Notes: generated by a model not told the origin, from the sequence alone. A stretch of 64,000 nucleotides of DNA from CADEED01 sp035502995 (GCA_035502995.1 DATJTW010000022.1:44506-108505); one strand, 5' to 3'; shown: positions 34,930 to 43,377, counted from the stretch's first letter. A program made the numbers and translations.

Positions 34930-36723
34930 ATGGCTGCGAAAAAATCCGCGAAAGCGCCGCAAAGTGTGACGGAGATCAAATCCGGCGCAGCGCGCGAAGA
35001 CGATTCCGCTAAAGATGGATTCGCCGCTGCCGATACCGTGGAACAGCCCGAACTCGAGCACTCGGCCGCGACCGATGCGGCCGAGCAGATCCTCGGTGCG
35101 AATCCCCTGCTGGGACTCGACCGGGACGAATTGCTGGCGGCCGGAAAACGGCTGTTGCGCCTCATGACCGTGAACCCGCAGGTGCTCATCGAGGAGAACC
35201 TCGGTTTCGCGCGCGAGCTCGTCGCGATCGCCATGGGCTCGTCGAAGATCCTGCCGGACGGCCGCGATCGCCGCTTCGCTCACGTGGTCTGGCAAAAGAG
35301 CGGTTACTACAAGCGGCTGATGCAGGGCTTCGTCGCCTGGCGCGACATGCTGAACCGCGTGCTCGACCGTGCCGACACCACCACCGAGGATCGCGAACGC
35401 GCGCGGTTCGTCCTGCAGCTGTTCACGGAAACCTTCGCCCCCACCAATTCGCTGCTCGGCAATCCCGGCGCGCTGCAGCGGATCACCGAGACCCGCGGCA
35501 AGAGCCTGCTCTGGGGCCTGCAGAATTTCATCGACGACCTGACCAACAACTTCGGCATGCCGCGCCAGGTCGACGAACGCAAGTTCCAGGTCGGCAGGAA
35601 CCTGGCTATGACCCCGGGCGCGGTCGTGTACCGCGGCGAGGCGTTCGAGCTCATCCAGTACGCACCGCAGACGTCGCGCGTGCATCGCCGGCCGCTCGTG
35701 ATCGTGCCGCCGCAGATCAACAAGTACTACGCCACGGATCTCTCGCCCGGCCGCAGCTTCGCGGAGTTCGCCGTGCAGAACGGCATCCAGACGTTCTGCA
35801 TCAGCTGGCGCAACCCGACGGCCGTGCAACGGGACTGGAACATGGAGACCTATCTCACGGCCTGCAAGGATGCCATCCGCGTCGCGCTCGAAATCACCGG
35901 CGCCGATCGCGTGAACACGATGGCGGCCTGCGCCGGCGGCTTCACGCTCGCGACGCTGCTCGGGCACCTCGCGGCGAAAGGCGACGATCGTGTCGCGAGC
36001 GCGACCCTGCTGGTGACGGTGCTCGACACCGCCGCACCGACGATGCTCGGCCAATTCGCCTCGCGTACCGGCGTCGCCGCTGCCATCCAGAAATCGAAGT
36101 CGAAGGGCGTGCTCGAGGGCAGCGAGATGGCACGCGTGTTCGCCTGGCTGCGACCCAACGACCTCGTCTGGCTGTTCGTCGCCAACAACTGGGTGATGGG
36201 AAACCGTCCGCCGGCATTCGACATCCTCTACTGGAACTCCGACACGACGCGCCTGCCGGCGGGGTTTCATGCCGACCTGCTGCGCATGTTCATGGAGAAT
36301 CCACTGAAGGCGCCCGGCCGCATCGCCGCGCTCGGTACACCGATCGACATGTCGAAGGTCACGGTGCCGGCTTACGTCGTCGCCGGCGTCACGGACCACA
36401 TCACGCCCTGGCAGGCGTGTTACCAGTCGAAGAACATCCTGCGCGGCAGACTGGAGTTCGTCCTGTCCTCGAGTGGCCACATCCAGAGCATCGTGAATCC
36501 GCCGACGAATCCGAAGGCTAAGTACTTCCTCAATGCGAGCCAGCCCGACGACGCGGAAGACTGGATCGCGACGGCCACGGAACACGCGGGCAGCTGGTGG
36601 ACACACTGGAGCCACTGGTACGCGGAGCACGGCGGCGGCGAAGTCGATGCGCCCGCGGCGGTCGGCAGCGCGACGCATCCCGCCGGCGACCCGGCGCCGG
36701 GCCGTTTCGTCCACCAGCGATGA
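34930..36723 (+). CDS. phaC: class II-like polyhydroxyalkanoate synthase
   Basis: This 597-residue alpha/beta-hydrolase polymerises 3-hydroxyacyl-CoA into PHA at the granule surface. The catalytic Cys lies in AACAGG (residue ~338; the first Gly of the usual GxCxG box is Ala here), the Asp in GVTDHITPW and the His in SSGHIQSI. The N-terminal ~60 residues are Ala/Glu/Asp rich and variable. Overall pattern and single-subunit length resemble the PhaC1/C2 type of pseudomonads. GGAGG lies five bases before the ATG. Its stop overlaps phaZ (ATGA). Confidence 0.92.
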   Translation: MAAKKSAKAPQSVTEIKSGAAREDDSAKDGFAAADTVEQPELEHSAATDAAEQILGANPLLGLDRDELLAAGKRLLRLMTVNPQVLIEENLGFARELVAIAMGSSKILPDGRDRRFAHVVWQKSGYYKRLMQGFVAWRDMLNRVLDRADTTTEDRERARFVLQLFTETFAPTNSLLGNPGALQRITETRGKSLLWGLQNFIDDLTNNFGMPRQVDERKFQVGRNLAMTPGAVVYRGEAFELIQYAPQTSRVHRRPLVIVPPQINKYYATDLSPGRSFAEFAVQNGIQTFCISWRNPTAVQRDWNMETYLTACKDAIRVALEITGADRVNTMAACAGGFTLATLLGHLAAKGDDRVASATLLVTVLDTAAPTMLGQFASRTGVAAAIQKSKSKGVLEGSEMARVFAWLRPNDLVWLFVANNWVMGNRPPAFDILYWNSDTTRLPAGFHADLLRMFMENPLKAPGRIAALGTPIDMSKVTVPAYVVAGVTDHITPWQACYQSKNILRGRLEFVLSSSGHIQSIVNPPTNPKAKYFLNASQPDDAEDWIATATEHAGSWWTHWSHWYAEHGGGEVDAPAAVGSATHPAGDPAPGRFVHQR

Positions 36724-37538
36724 GCAAGCCGCAGATCGAGTTCGTCGAAGTCGATGGCGTGAATCTGCGCGTGGCGACCCAGCACGGTCGCAAGGGATTG
36801 CCGCTGCTGCTGTTCAATGGCATCGGCGCGAATCTCGAACTGTGTTTTCCGTTCATGGAGTCGATGCCCGACCGCGAGATCGTGATCTTCGACGTGCCCG
36901 GCACCGGCCGTTCCGAGATGAGCTGGCGGCCGCGACGCTTTTCGGGATTGGCGCGTCTCGCACGCAAGCTGCTCGACCGACTCGGCTACCCGCAGGTCGA
37001 CGTCATCGGCGTGTCGTGGGGCGGCGCGCTCGCCCAGCAGTTCGCCCGCCAATATCCCGATCGCTGCCGGCGGCTGGTTCTCGCGGCGACATCGACCGGC
37101 GCGCTGATGGTCCCGGCGCGGCCCTCGGTGCTCGCGAAGATGGTCACGCCGCGCCGGTATCTCTCGCCTACCTACATGCAGAAGTCCGCGGCGGAGATCT
37201 ACGGCGGCGAAGCGCGTCGCGATGCCTCGATCATGTCGGCGCACGCGTCGCGCGTGATCGCGCCGCAGTTCATGGGGTACCTGTACCAGCTGTTCGCCGG
37301 CATGGGCTGGACCAGCATCCATTGGCTGCACCGGATCCGTCAGCCCACGCTGGTGCTGGCCGGCTCCGAGGATCCGCTGGTACCGCCGGTGAACGCGCGG
37401 ATCCTGTCGATGCTGATCCCGAACAACCGGCTGTTCATGGTGCCGGGGGGTGGACACCTCTTCATGCTCCACTCCATAGATAAGGTGACTCCCGTCCTGA
37501 CCACCTTCCTCGATTCCGGGACGCCGCTGGCCGACTGA
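36720..37538 (+). CDS. phaZ: intracellular polyhydroxyalkanoate depolymerase
   Basis: This 272-residue alpha/beta-hydrolase has FNGIGANLELCFPF and FDVPGTGRSE near the start, then the nucleophile Ser in VIGVSWGGALAQQFA, Asp in GSEDPLVPP and His in GGGHLFM. The close match to the pseudomonad PhaZ pattern (NGIGANLEL, GWTSIHWLH) supports mobilisation of medium-chain-length PHA. No signal peptide is present, as expected for a granule-bound cytoplasmic enzyme. Translation is coupled to phaC. Confidence 0.92.
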   Translation: MSKPQIEFVEVDGVNLRVATQHGRKGLPLLLFNGIGANLELCFPFMESMPDREIVIFDVPGTGRSEMSWRPRRFSGLARLARKLLDRLGYPQVDVIGVSWGGALAQQFARQYPDRCRRLVLAATSTGALMVPARPSVLAKMVTPRRYLSPTYMQKSAAEIYGGEARRDASIMSAHASRVIAPQFMGYLYQLFAGMGWTSIHWLHRIRQPTLVLAGSEDPLVPPVNARILSMLIPNNRLFMVPGGGHLFMLHSIDKVTPVLTTFLDSGTPLAD

Positions 37539-37548
37539 GCCCAATTCC

Positions 37549-37576
37549 TTGACATTGCAATGCAGCAAAGTATGAT
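37549..37576 (+). promoter_or_regulatory. near-consensus sigma-70 promoter for the phasin, with a TGC-rich spacer
   Basis: TTGACA at 37549-37554 and TATGAT at 37571-37576 are separated by 16 bases. The spacer reads TTGCAATGCAGCAAAG, whose TTGCAATGCAGC core resembles the TGC-rich sites bound by PhaR-type repressors at phasin genes. No phaR gene is in the window. This is the strongest promoter I can see here. Confidence 0.75.
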
Positions 37577-37614
37577 GCGCCGCATCATTGCTGCTCCGCA
37601 GCACAGGAGTCCTC

Positions 37615-37971
37615 ATGAATTTCCAGGAAAAGCTCGTCGACGTGTCGGCCGAACTGCGCGCGCGCGCCACCGCCCTCAGCCATACGGCGCTCGATGTCGT
37701 TCGGGCCCGAGCCGCCATCGCCGCCAGGCGTGCCGAGGGATTGAAGGGATCTTTCGAGACGTTGTCGGCGGCCAGCCGCCAGCTGGCCGGCGTCGCCCGC
37801 CGGCACGCGTCGCGCTTCGTGAAGGAGAACTCCGCCCTGGCGCGCGCCGCCGGCGCGGACGTGACCGTGCTCGCACGCGAGACCTATGCATCGCTGGGCA
37901 AGAAGAAGGTCGTGAAAGCCAAGGCCCGCAAGGCGGGCGCGACACGCAAGCGCACGGCGAAGGCGGCCTGA
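37615..37971 (+). CDS. phasin with a basic Lys/Ala tail (PhaF/PhaI-like)
   Basis: In this 118-residue protein, residues 1-85 are amphipathic helix (MNFQEKLVDVSAELRARAT onward), as in phasins that coat PHA granules. The last ~30 residues are Lys/Arg/Ala rich (KKKVVKAKARKAGATRKRTA), like the nucleoid-binding tail of PhaF that distributes granules with the DNA. AGGAG lies just before the ATG at 37615; a longer ORF start at 37588 lacks an RBS. The strong upstream promoter and a strong terminator fit an abundant structural protein. Confidence 0.8.
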   Translation: MNFQEKLVDVSAELRARATALSHTALDVVRARAAIAARRAEGLKGSFETLSAASRQLAGVARRHASRFVKENSALARAAGADVTVLARETYASLGKKKVVKAKARKAGATRKRTAKAA

Positions 37972-38008
37972 CGCCAACCGATCGCGTTCGTCCAAAGCCC
38001 CTGACTGT

Positions 38009-38040
38009 CAGCGCGCCCCCACGGCGGGGCGCGCTGTTTT
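38009..38040 (+). terminator. intrinsic terminator of the phasin gene
   Basis: CAGCGCGCCCC pairs perfectly with GGGGCGCGCTG around a six-base loop and is followed at once by TTTT. This is a textbook rho-independent terminator 37 bases after the phasin stop. Confidence 0.9.
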
Positions 38041-38141
38041 CCGCTGGTGGTGATAGCGCTGGCACCATTTCCCGTGAGCCGGAACAACGCCGCTATACTC
38101 CGTTGTCTCGTCAGGACAGACAGACAATTTGAGGACCCGCG

Positions 38142-39917
38142 ATGGCCACAGCGCCCCAAGCATTCGCCTCCCTCCCCGATCTTTCCCCCGCGGTGGCCGA
38201 CTGGGTCGAGTCCGTCCGCCAGCTAACCACTCCCGACCGCGTCCAGTGGTGTGACGGCTCCGCCGCCGAGCTCGGACGGCTCAAGCAATCGCTGGAGAAG
38301 ACCGGCGAGCTGAAGCAGCTCAACCCCTCCACCTTCCCCGGCTGCCACATCGCGTATTCGCACCCGTCCGACGTCGCGCGCGTCGAGCACCTGACCTTCA
38401 TCTGCACGAAGAACCGCGAGGACGCCGGGCCTAACAACAACTGGATGGACCCCTCCGCCGCGCACGTGAAGATGCGCGAGCTGTTCGCCGGCTGCATGAA
38501 GGGTCGCACGATGTACGTCGTGCCCTACTGCATGGGACCGATCGATTCGCCCTACTCGCGCTGCGGCGTCGAGATCACCGACAGCGCCTACGTCGTCATC
38601 AACATGTCGATCATGACGCGCATGGGCCGCGCCGCACTCGAACGCATCGCGCGCGACGGCAAGTTCGTCCGCGGACTGCACTCCACCGGCGAGCTCGACC
38701 CGAACCGCCGCTTCATCATGCACTTCCCGGAAGAGCTCTCCATAGAGAGTTACGGCTCGGGATACGGCGGCAACGCGCTGCTCGGCAAGAAGTGCCACGC
38801 TCTGCGCATCGCCAGCTGGCAGGCCCGCGACGAGGGCTGGCTCGCCGAGCACATGCTCATCGTCGGCCTCGAGAGCCCGCAGGGCGAAACGCACTACATC
38901 GCCGCGGCGTTCCCGTCGGCCTGCGGCAAGACGAATCTCGCGATGCTGATCCCGCCGGACTCGATGCCCGGCTGGAAGATCTGGACGGTCGGCGACGACA
39001 TCGCCTGGCTGCATCCCGGCCCGGACGGCCGCCTGTACGCCATCAATCCCGAGGCCGGGTACTTCGGCGTCGTGCCCGGCACGAACCGCGCGACCAACCG
39101 CAACGCCTTCGACATGATCCACCGCGACACGCTGTTCACCAACGTCGCGCTGACCGCGGACAACGAACCGTGGTGGGAAGGCCGCAAGCTCAACACGCCG
39201 GTGCTCGACTGGCAGGGCAAGACTTTCGACGCCGCGAGCGGCGGCGTCTCGGCGCACCCGAATTCGCGCTTCACCGTCTCGGCGCGCAACAATCCTATCT
39301 ACTCGCCGCACTCGGAGGATCCGACCGGCGTGCCGATCTCCGCGATCGTGTTCGGCGGCCGGCGCCGCGAAGTGGCGCCGCTCGTGTACGAAGCGCGCGA
39401 TTGGCAGCATGGCGTCGTGGTCGGCGCGTCGGTCGCGTCCGAGACGACGGCGGCTGCCACCGGCGCGGTCGGTGTCGTGCGCCGAGATCCCATGGCGATG
39501 AAGCCGTTCGCCGGCTACAACTTCGGCGACTACTGGAAGCACTGGCTGGCCGTCGGCCGGAAGCTGAAGAATCCGCCGAAGCTGTTCCACGTCAACTGGT
39601 TCCGCCGCGATTCCGCGGGCAAGTTCCTGTGGCCGGGCTACGGCGACAACCTGCGCGTGATGGAGTGGATCCTGAAGCGCTGCGCGGGACGGATCGGCGC
39701 CGAGGAGTCCGCGATCGGCTACCTGCCGCGTCCGGGCGATCTCAATCTCGACGGCGTGGACGTCGACGCCGCGACGATGAAGGAGCTGCTCACGGTGCAG
39801 CCGGACGCCTGGCGTCGCGAAGCCGCGGACATGCGCGAGTACCTGCGGGAGTTCGGTGAACGTGCGCCTGCCGAGATGTCGGCGGAGCTGGACGGGATCG
39901 AGAAGCGCCTGGGCTGA
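38142..39917 (+). CDS. pckG: phosphoenolpyruvate carboxykinase (GTP)
   Basis: This 591-residue enzyme converts oxaloacetate and GTP to PEP, CO2 and GDP at the head of gluconeogenesis. The GTP-type P-loop is FPSACGKTN (~265-273), followed by WTVGDDIAWLHPG (metal-binding kinase-2 region) and AGYNFGDYWKHW near the C-terminus. Length matches the GTP class and not the ~540-residue ATP class. GAGGA lies eight bases before the ATG, and TATACT at ~38094 is a likely -10 box. It runs convergent to the cyclase gene. Confidence 0.96.
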   Translation: MATAPQAFASLPDLSPAVADWVESVRQLTTPDRVQWCDGSAAELGRLKQSLEKTGELKQLNPSTFPGCHIAYSHPSDVARVEHLTFICTKNREDAGPNNNWMDPSAAHVKMRELFAGCMKGRTMYVVPYCMGPIDSPYSRCGVEITDSAYVVINMSIMTRMGRAALERIARDGKFVRGLHSTGELDPNRRFIMHFPEELSIESYGSGYGGNALLGKKCHALRIASWQARDEGWLAEHMLIVGLESPQGETHYIAAAFPSACGKTNLAMLIPPDSMPGWKIWTVGDDIAWLHPGPDGRLYAINPEAGYFGVVPGTNRATNRNAFDMIHRDTLFTNVALTADNEPWWEGRKLNTPVLDWQGKTFDAASGGVSAHPNSRFTVSARNNPIYSPHSEDPTGVPISAIVFGGRRREVAPLVYEARDWQHGVVVGASVASETTAAATGAVGVVRRDPMAMKPFAGYNFGDYWKHWLAVGRKLKNPPKLFHVNWFRRDSAGKFLWPGYGDNLRVMEWILKRCAGRIGAEESAIGYLPRPGDLNLDGVDVDAATMKELLTVQPDAWRREAADMREYLREFGERAPAEMSAELDGIEKRLG

Positions 39918-39919
39918 AG

Positions 39920-39967
39920 AAATGGGGACAGTCCCCATTTGCTAGGAAACGGGGACTGTCCCCATTT
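39920..39967. repeat. pair of inverted GGGGACAGTCCCC palindromes (REP-like)
   Basis: Two 21-base units, 39920-39940 and 39947-39967, sit in the 53-base gap between the convergent pckG and cyclase genes. Each is itself palindromic around GGGGAC/GTCCCC. The second is the reverse complement of the first with one change, so the pair can fold as one long hairpin. This arrangement is typical of REP/BIME elements and can terminate transcription from both sides. No RAYT transposase gene is in the window. Confidence 0.75.
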
Positions 39968-39970
39968 CCA

Positions 39971-40876
39971 TCAGGCCTCTTCGCAGTAGAAGCGGATGGT
40001 GAGCGGTGAGTCGCGCTCGGGCACGCGCCCGAGTCCGATGAGCCCCTCGCCCTTGATCTGCACGCTGTCGCGGCGCACGAACAGTTCCTCGCCGCCTTCC
40101 GCCTGGACGAACGTGCCGTTCGTGCTCTGGTCGATCAACACGAACTTGTTGCGATTGATCTCGATGCGCGCGTGCAGCCGCGAGATGAGATTGCCGCGGA
40201 TCACGAGATCGTTGTCGTCGGCACGGCCGATGGCGACGTTGGGCCGCTGCTCGGTCAGCATCACCTCGCCGCCGTCGAACGTGAGACGCAGGCGCATCGC
40301 GCGCCGGCCCTCGGCGGCAGTGATCGACACCGACGGCAACATGCTGGTGATGTCGTCCGTCTGCCAGAGCACTTCGAACAACGTGACCTCGGCGCCCTGG
40401 CCCTTCAGCGTGGCGACGTCGATCTGTCGCACCGCCGACTGCCAATCCGGCGAGAGCTGCGCGACCATCGCCTCGGTCGTGATGATCTGGCCGGCCTTCG
40501 CCTGGCTGGTCATGCGATTCGCGGTATGCACGGTCGAGCCGAACACGTCGCGATTCTCGACGACCACCGGGCCGCAGTGACAACCGATGCGGATGGCGAC
40601 GTGATGACCTTCCGCGGTCAGCTCCGGGTTGCCGGTGATCGATTTCTGCATCTTCGCGGCCGCGTTGAGCGCGTCGTTGGCGACGGAGAACGTGGACATC
40701 ACCTCGTCGCCCATCGTCTTGATGACGGTGCCGTGATGTTCCTCGGTGGCCTGCCGCATGATGTCGATGCAGGTCGCCACCACTTCGCGCGCGCGTTGAT
40801 CCCCGAGCTCTTCGTAGAGCCGCGTCGAGCCGACCACGTCGGCGAACACGATGGCGAGTTCAATGTCTTTGGCCAT
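39971..40876 (-). CDS. class III adenylate/guanylate cyclase domain with C-terminal FHA domain
   Basis: This 301-residue cytosolic protein has a cyclase homology domain at ~5-165. The metal-binding Asp residues are in FADVVGS and MGDEVM, and the substrate Lys is in KTMGD. The usual G-D-x-V-N-x-A-x-R motif reads GSTVHTANR, so the base-selecting Asp is Ser and the Asn is His, while Arg is kept. An FHA domain follows at ~210-295 (AIGRADDNDLVI, ISRLHARIE, STNGTFV), which should bind phosphothreonine peptides. It may make a cyclic nucleotide in response to Ser/Thr kinase signalling, or be a degenerate cyclase. No kinase gene is adjacent. Confidence 0.88.
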   Translation of the reverse strand: MAKDIELAIVFADVVGSTRLYEELGDQRAREVVATCIDIMRQATEEHHGTVIKTMGDEVMSTFSVANDALNAAAKMQKSITGNPELTAEGHHVAIRIGCHCGPVVVENRDVFGSTVHTANRMTSQAKAGQIITTEAMVAQLSPDWQSAVRQIDVATLKGQGAEVTLFEVLWQTDDITSMLPSVSITAAEGRRAMRLRLTFDGGEVMLTEQRPNVAIGRADDNDLVIRGNLISRLHARIEINRNKFVLIDQSTNGTFVQAEGGEELFVRRDSVQIKGEGLIGLGRVPERDSPLTIRFYCEEA

Positions 40877-40948
40877 GGGGCGCGGGGATTATAACCATAT
40901 GACCTAGAATGACGTCCCATTCCCCCGGACCCCGGACGTCTTTGACCC

Positions 40949-42385
40949 ATGCGCACTCTCGAACATCCGCTGTTTGTCGCCTTCCTGTTGTCGCTCGTTG
41001 CCGCCGCGAGCGCCGCCCCGCCGGCGAAAAACGCCGGGTCTTTCTCGCGCGCGGACCTCGCCGCTGCCACAACCCTGCGCGAACGCGCCCTGGCCGATGC
41101 GACCGCCTACCAGCTGGTCGAGTCGCTCACCACCGAGGTGGGTCCGCGTCCGGCCGGGTCACCGGGAGATCGCGCGGCCGTGGCCTGGGCCCAGCGCGAG
41201 ATGCAGCGCCTGGGATTTGCCAACGTCCACACCGTGGCGGCGACCGTTCCTCACTGGGTGCGAGGCGACGCGGAGTTTTCGGTGCTCGCGCCCTGGCCGC
41301 AGACGATGCCCACGCTCGCGCTCGGCGGCAGCGTCGGCACGGGCTCGGAAGGTCTCGAGGCCGCGGCGGTGATGGTCCGAGATCTCGACGCCCTGAAGCA
41401 GTTGCCCGCGGACGCGGTCCGGGACCGCATCGTGTTCTTCAACCTGCGCATGGAGCGCACGCGTGACGGCTCGGGTTACGGCAAGGCCGTCGCCGTACGC
41501 GCCTACGGCCCGTCGGCGGCGAGCGCGCTCGGCGCGACCGGCGTGGTGATCCGCTCGATCAGCACGAGCAACACGCGTTTCCCGCACACCGGCGCGCTGC
41601 GTTACTCGGCCGACTCGCCACGCATCCCGGCGCTCGCCATCTCCAACCCCGATGCCGACGCGCTCGAACGCCAGTTCGCCAGCGGCAAGCCGGTGCGCCT
41701 GCGCCTGCGTTCGACCTCGCGCGAATTGCCGGACGCACAGTCGGCCAGCGTGGTCGGCGAGATCCCGGGAACGGACCTCGCGGACCAGGTCGTGATCCTC
41801 GGCGCGCATCTCGACTCGTGGGACCCGGGCGTCGGCGCGCTCGACGACGGCGCCGGCGTCGCGATCATGATGGGCGCTGCCAGACTGATCTCCGGGCTCG
41901 AGGTGAAGCCGCGCCGCACGATCCGCGTCGTCCTGTTCGCCAACGAGGAATTCGGCACGTCGGGCTCGCGCGCCTACGTCGCCGCGCTGGGCGCCGCCAC
42001 CGACAAACACGTGCTCGGCTTCGAGGCCGACATCGGCGCCGGTCCGGTGTGGCGCCTATCTAGTCGGGTGCACCCGGACCAGGTGCCGGCGGTCGACGCG
42101 ATCTTCCGCGCGCTCGCCCCGCTCAAGCTCGAGCGCGGCGACAACGAGGCGCGCGGCGGCGCCGACCTCGAGGGGCTGAGCAAGCTCGGCATGCCGATCC
42201 TCGAGCCGAATCTCGACGCGTCGAAGTACTTCGACGTGCACCACACGGCCAACGACACGATGGCGCAGGTCGATCCCGCCACGCTGCGGCAGAGCGTCGC
42301 GGCGTTCGCGGTCAGCGTGTGGCTGGGCGCGCAGTATCCCGGCGAGTGGCAGCGCGTGGAGACGCCGAAGGCCCCGCGCCGCTGA
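40949..42385 (+). CDS. exported M28-family zinc aminopeptidase
   Basis: This 478-residue protein has a signal peptide (MRTLEHPLFVAFLLSLVAA, cleaved after ASA). Residues ~140-250 fit a protease-associated insert. The catalytic part shows the two-zinc ligands: His and Asp in GAHLDSWDPG, Asp in GALDDGAG, the Glu pair in ANEEFG, Asp in FEADIG and His in DVHHTAND. The family removes N-terminal residues from peptides in the periplasm or outside the cell. It is transcribed divergently from the cyclase gene across a 72-base gap. Confidence 0.92.
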   Translation: MRTLEHPLFVAFLLSLVAAASAAPPAKNAGSFSRADLAAATTLRERALADATAYQLVESLTTEVGPRPAGSPGDRAAVAWAQREMQRLGFANVHTVAATVPHWVRGDAEFSVLAPWPQTMPTLALGGSVGTGSEGLEAAAVMVRDLDALKQLPADAVRDRIVFFNLRMERTRDGSGYGKAVAVRAYGPSAASALGATGVVIRSISTSNTRFPHTGALRYSADSPRIPALAISNPDADALERQFASGKPVRLRLRSTSRELPDAQSASVVGEIPGTDLADQVVILGAHLDSWDPGVGALDDGAGVAIMMGAARLISGLEVKPRRTIRVVLFANEEFGTSGSRAYVAALGAATDKHVLGFEADIGAGPVWRLSSRVHPDQVPAVDAIFRALAPLKLERGDNEARGGADLEGLSKLGMPILEPNLDASKYFDVHHTANDTMAQVDPATLRQSVAAFAVSVWLGAQYPGEWQRVETPKAPRR

Positions 42386-42402
42386 ACGCGGTCGCGCCGG
42401 AC

Positions 42403-42430
42403 GCCGCCGCGCCGAACGCGGCGCGGCGGC
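42403..42430 (+). terminator. 11-bp GC hairpin after the M28 peptidase gene
   Basis: GCCGCCGCGCC pairs with GGCGCGGCGGC across a six-base loop, 18 bases after the stop. There is no T tract, so it would be a weak terminator or mRNA 3'-end stabiliser. Confidence 0.5.
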
Positions 42431-42433
42431 GCT

Positions 42434-42445
42434 GAAAGCGCTTTC
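42434..42445. promoter_or_regulatory. LacI-type operator GAAAGCGCTTTC
   Basis: This is a perfect 12-base palindrome of the LacI/GalR class, of the kind found near TonB-receptor sugar loci of Xanthomonadales-like bacteria. It lies about 115 bases upstream of the GntR gene. No LacI-family gene is in the window, so the regulator would be encoded elsewhere. Confidence 0.55.
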
Positions 42446-42486
42446 CTAGCTACCGCGCGTGCCGGGTCGCGCGCGCGGGGCAAATA

Positions 42487-42524
42487 TATTCGCGAGAGGC
42501 CATGTGAAGGGCCTCGCGCGAATA
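42487..42524. promoter_or_regulatory. 15-bp inverted repeat upstream of the FadR-type regulator
   Basis: The arm at 42487-42501 (TATTCGCGAGAGGCC) and its reverse complement at 42510-42524 match at 14 of 15 positions, with an 8-base spacer. It sits 25 bases before the preferred start of the regulator gene. It could be an autoregulatory operator or a hairpin ending upstream transcripts. Confidence 0.5.
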
Positions 42525-42549
42525 ATGAAACATGATAGTGTATTTTTAT

Positions 42550-43377
42550 ATGATCAATGCGACCCGAGGCAAGAAGAGCGCGAAAAGCGCCGCCCGCACG
42601 CCGCGCCGCGTGCCCGCCACCCGCGCGGAGGTGTTGCCGGGCAGCGGCGTCCACAACGCCGGCGCCGTGCACCTGGGACGCAATCTCACGTACGGGATGC
42701 TCGACGCGCTCGGCCGCGAGATCGTCATCGGCAACTACAACGGCCGCAGCTTCCCCACCGAGGCGGAGCTCGCGAAGCAGCACGGCGTCAGCCGCTCGGT
42801 CACGCGCGAGGCCGTGAAGATGCTCACGGCGAAGGGCCTGCTGACGGCGCGCCCGCGCCAGGGCACGACCATCCAGCCGAGCAGCTCGTGGAACCTGTTC
42901 GACACCGACGTGTTGCGCTGGCTGCTCGAGCGGAAGTTCTCCGTCGACCTGCTGCACCGCTTCAACGAGCTGCGCGTCGCCATCGAACCGGAAGCCGCCG
43001 CCCTCGCCGCCACGTTCGCCGGCCAGGAGCAGCGCGACGAGATCGATGCCGGCCTCGCGCGCATGCAGGCCGCCGAACAGGGGCTCGACAACACGCTCGA
43101 TGCCGACATCGCGTTCCACGTCGCCGTGCTGCGCGGTTCCGGCAACCCGTTCTTCGTGCAGTTCCGCGACGTCGTGGCCACCGCGCTGCGCAGCTCCATC
43201 CAGTTCACCAACCGCGTCAAGGGCCGCACCGCCAGCGTCGCCGACCACGCCGCCGTGCGCGACGCGATCATGCGGCACAACGCCGATGCCGCCCGGGTCG
43301 CGATGCGCAAGATCATCGGCGACGTCCTCGACCTCATCGAAGCGGCCGAAGCGCCGCAGAAGAAATCCGCGCGCTGA
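42550..43377 (+). CDS. GntR-family transcriptional regulator, FadR subfamily
   Basis: This 275-residue protein has a basic N-terminal extension (~1-45) and then a winged helix-turn-helix (~50-115) with FPTEAELAKQHGVSRSVTRE and ARPRQGTT. An all-helical FCD ligand domain follows at ~130-265 (ELRVAIEPEAAALAA, DADIAFHVAV, DHAAVRDAI), whose Asp/His set typically binds a metal and a sugar acid. Such proteins repress sugar-acid catabolic genes until the acid binds. The neighbouring dehydratase suggests an aldonate ligand. An ATG at 42532 is possible but adds MIVYFY within an AT-rich, promoter-like stretch; neither start has an SD, so the mRNA may be leaderless. Confidence 0.85.
   Translation: MINATRGKKSAKSAARTPRRVPATRAEVLPGSGVHNAGAVHLGRNLTYGMLDALGREIVIGNYNGRSFPTEAELAKQHGVSRSVTREAVKMLTAKGLLTARPRQGTTIQPSSSWNLFDTDVLRWLLERKFSVDLLHRFNELRVAIEPEAAALAATFAGQEQRDEIDAGLARMQAAEQGLDNTLDADIAFHVAVLRGSGNPFFVQFRDVVATALRSSIQFTNRVKGRTASVADHAAVRDAIMRHNADAARVAMRKIIGDVLDLIEAAEAPQKKSAR

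Noticed and set aside
34861..36714. A 617-codon minus-strand frame opposite phaC.
   Set aside because: It is a shadow of phaC, which has the full catalytic triad, an SD and coupling to phaZ.
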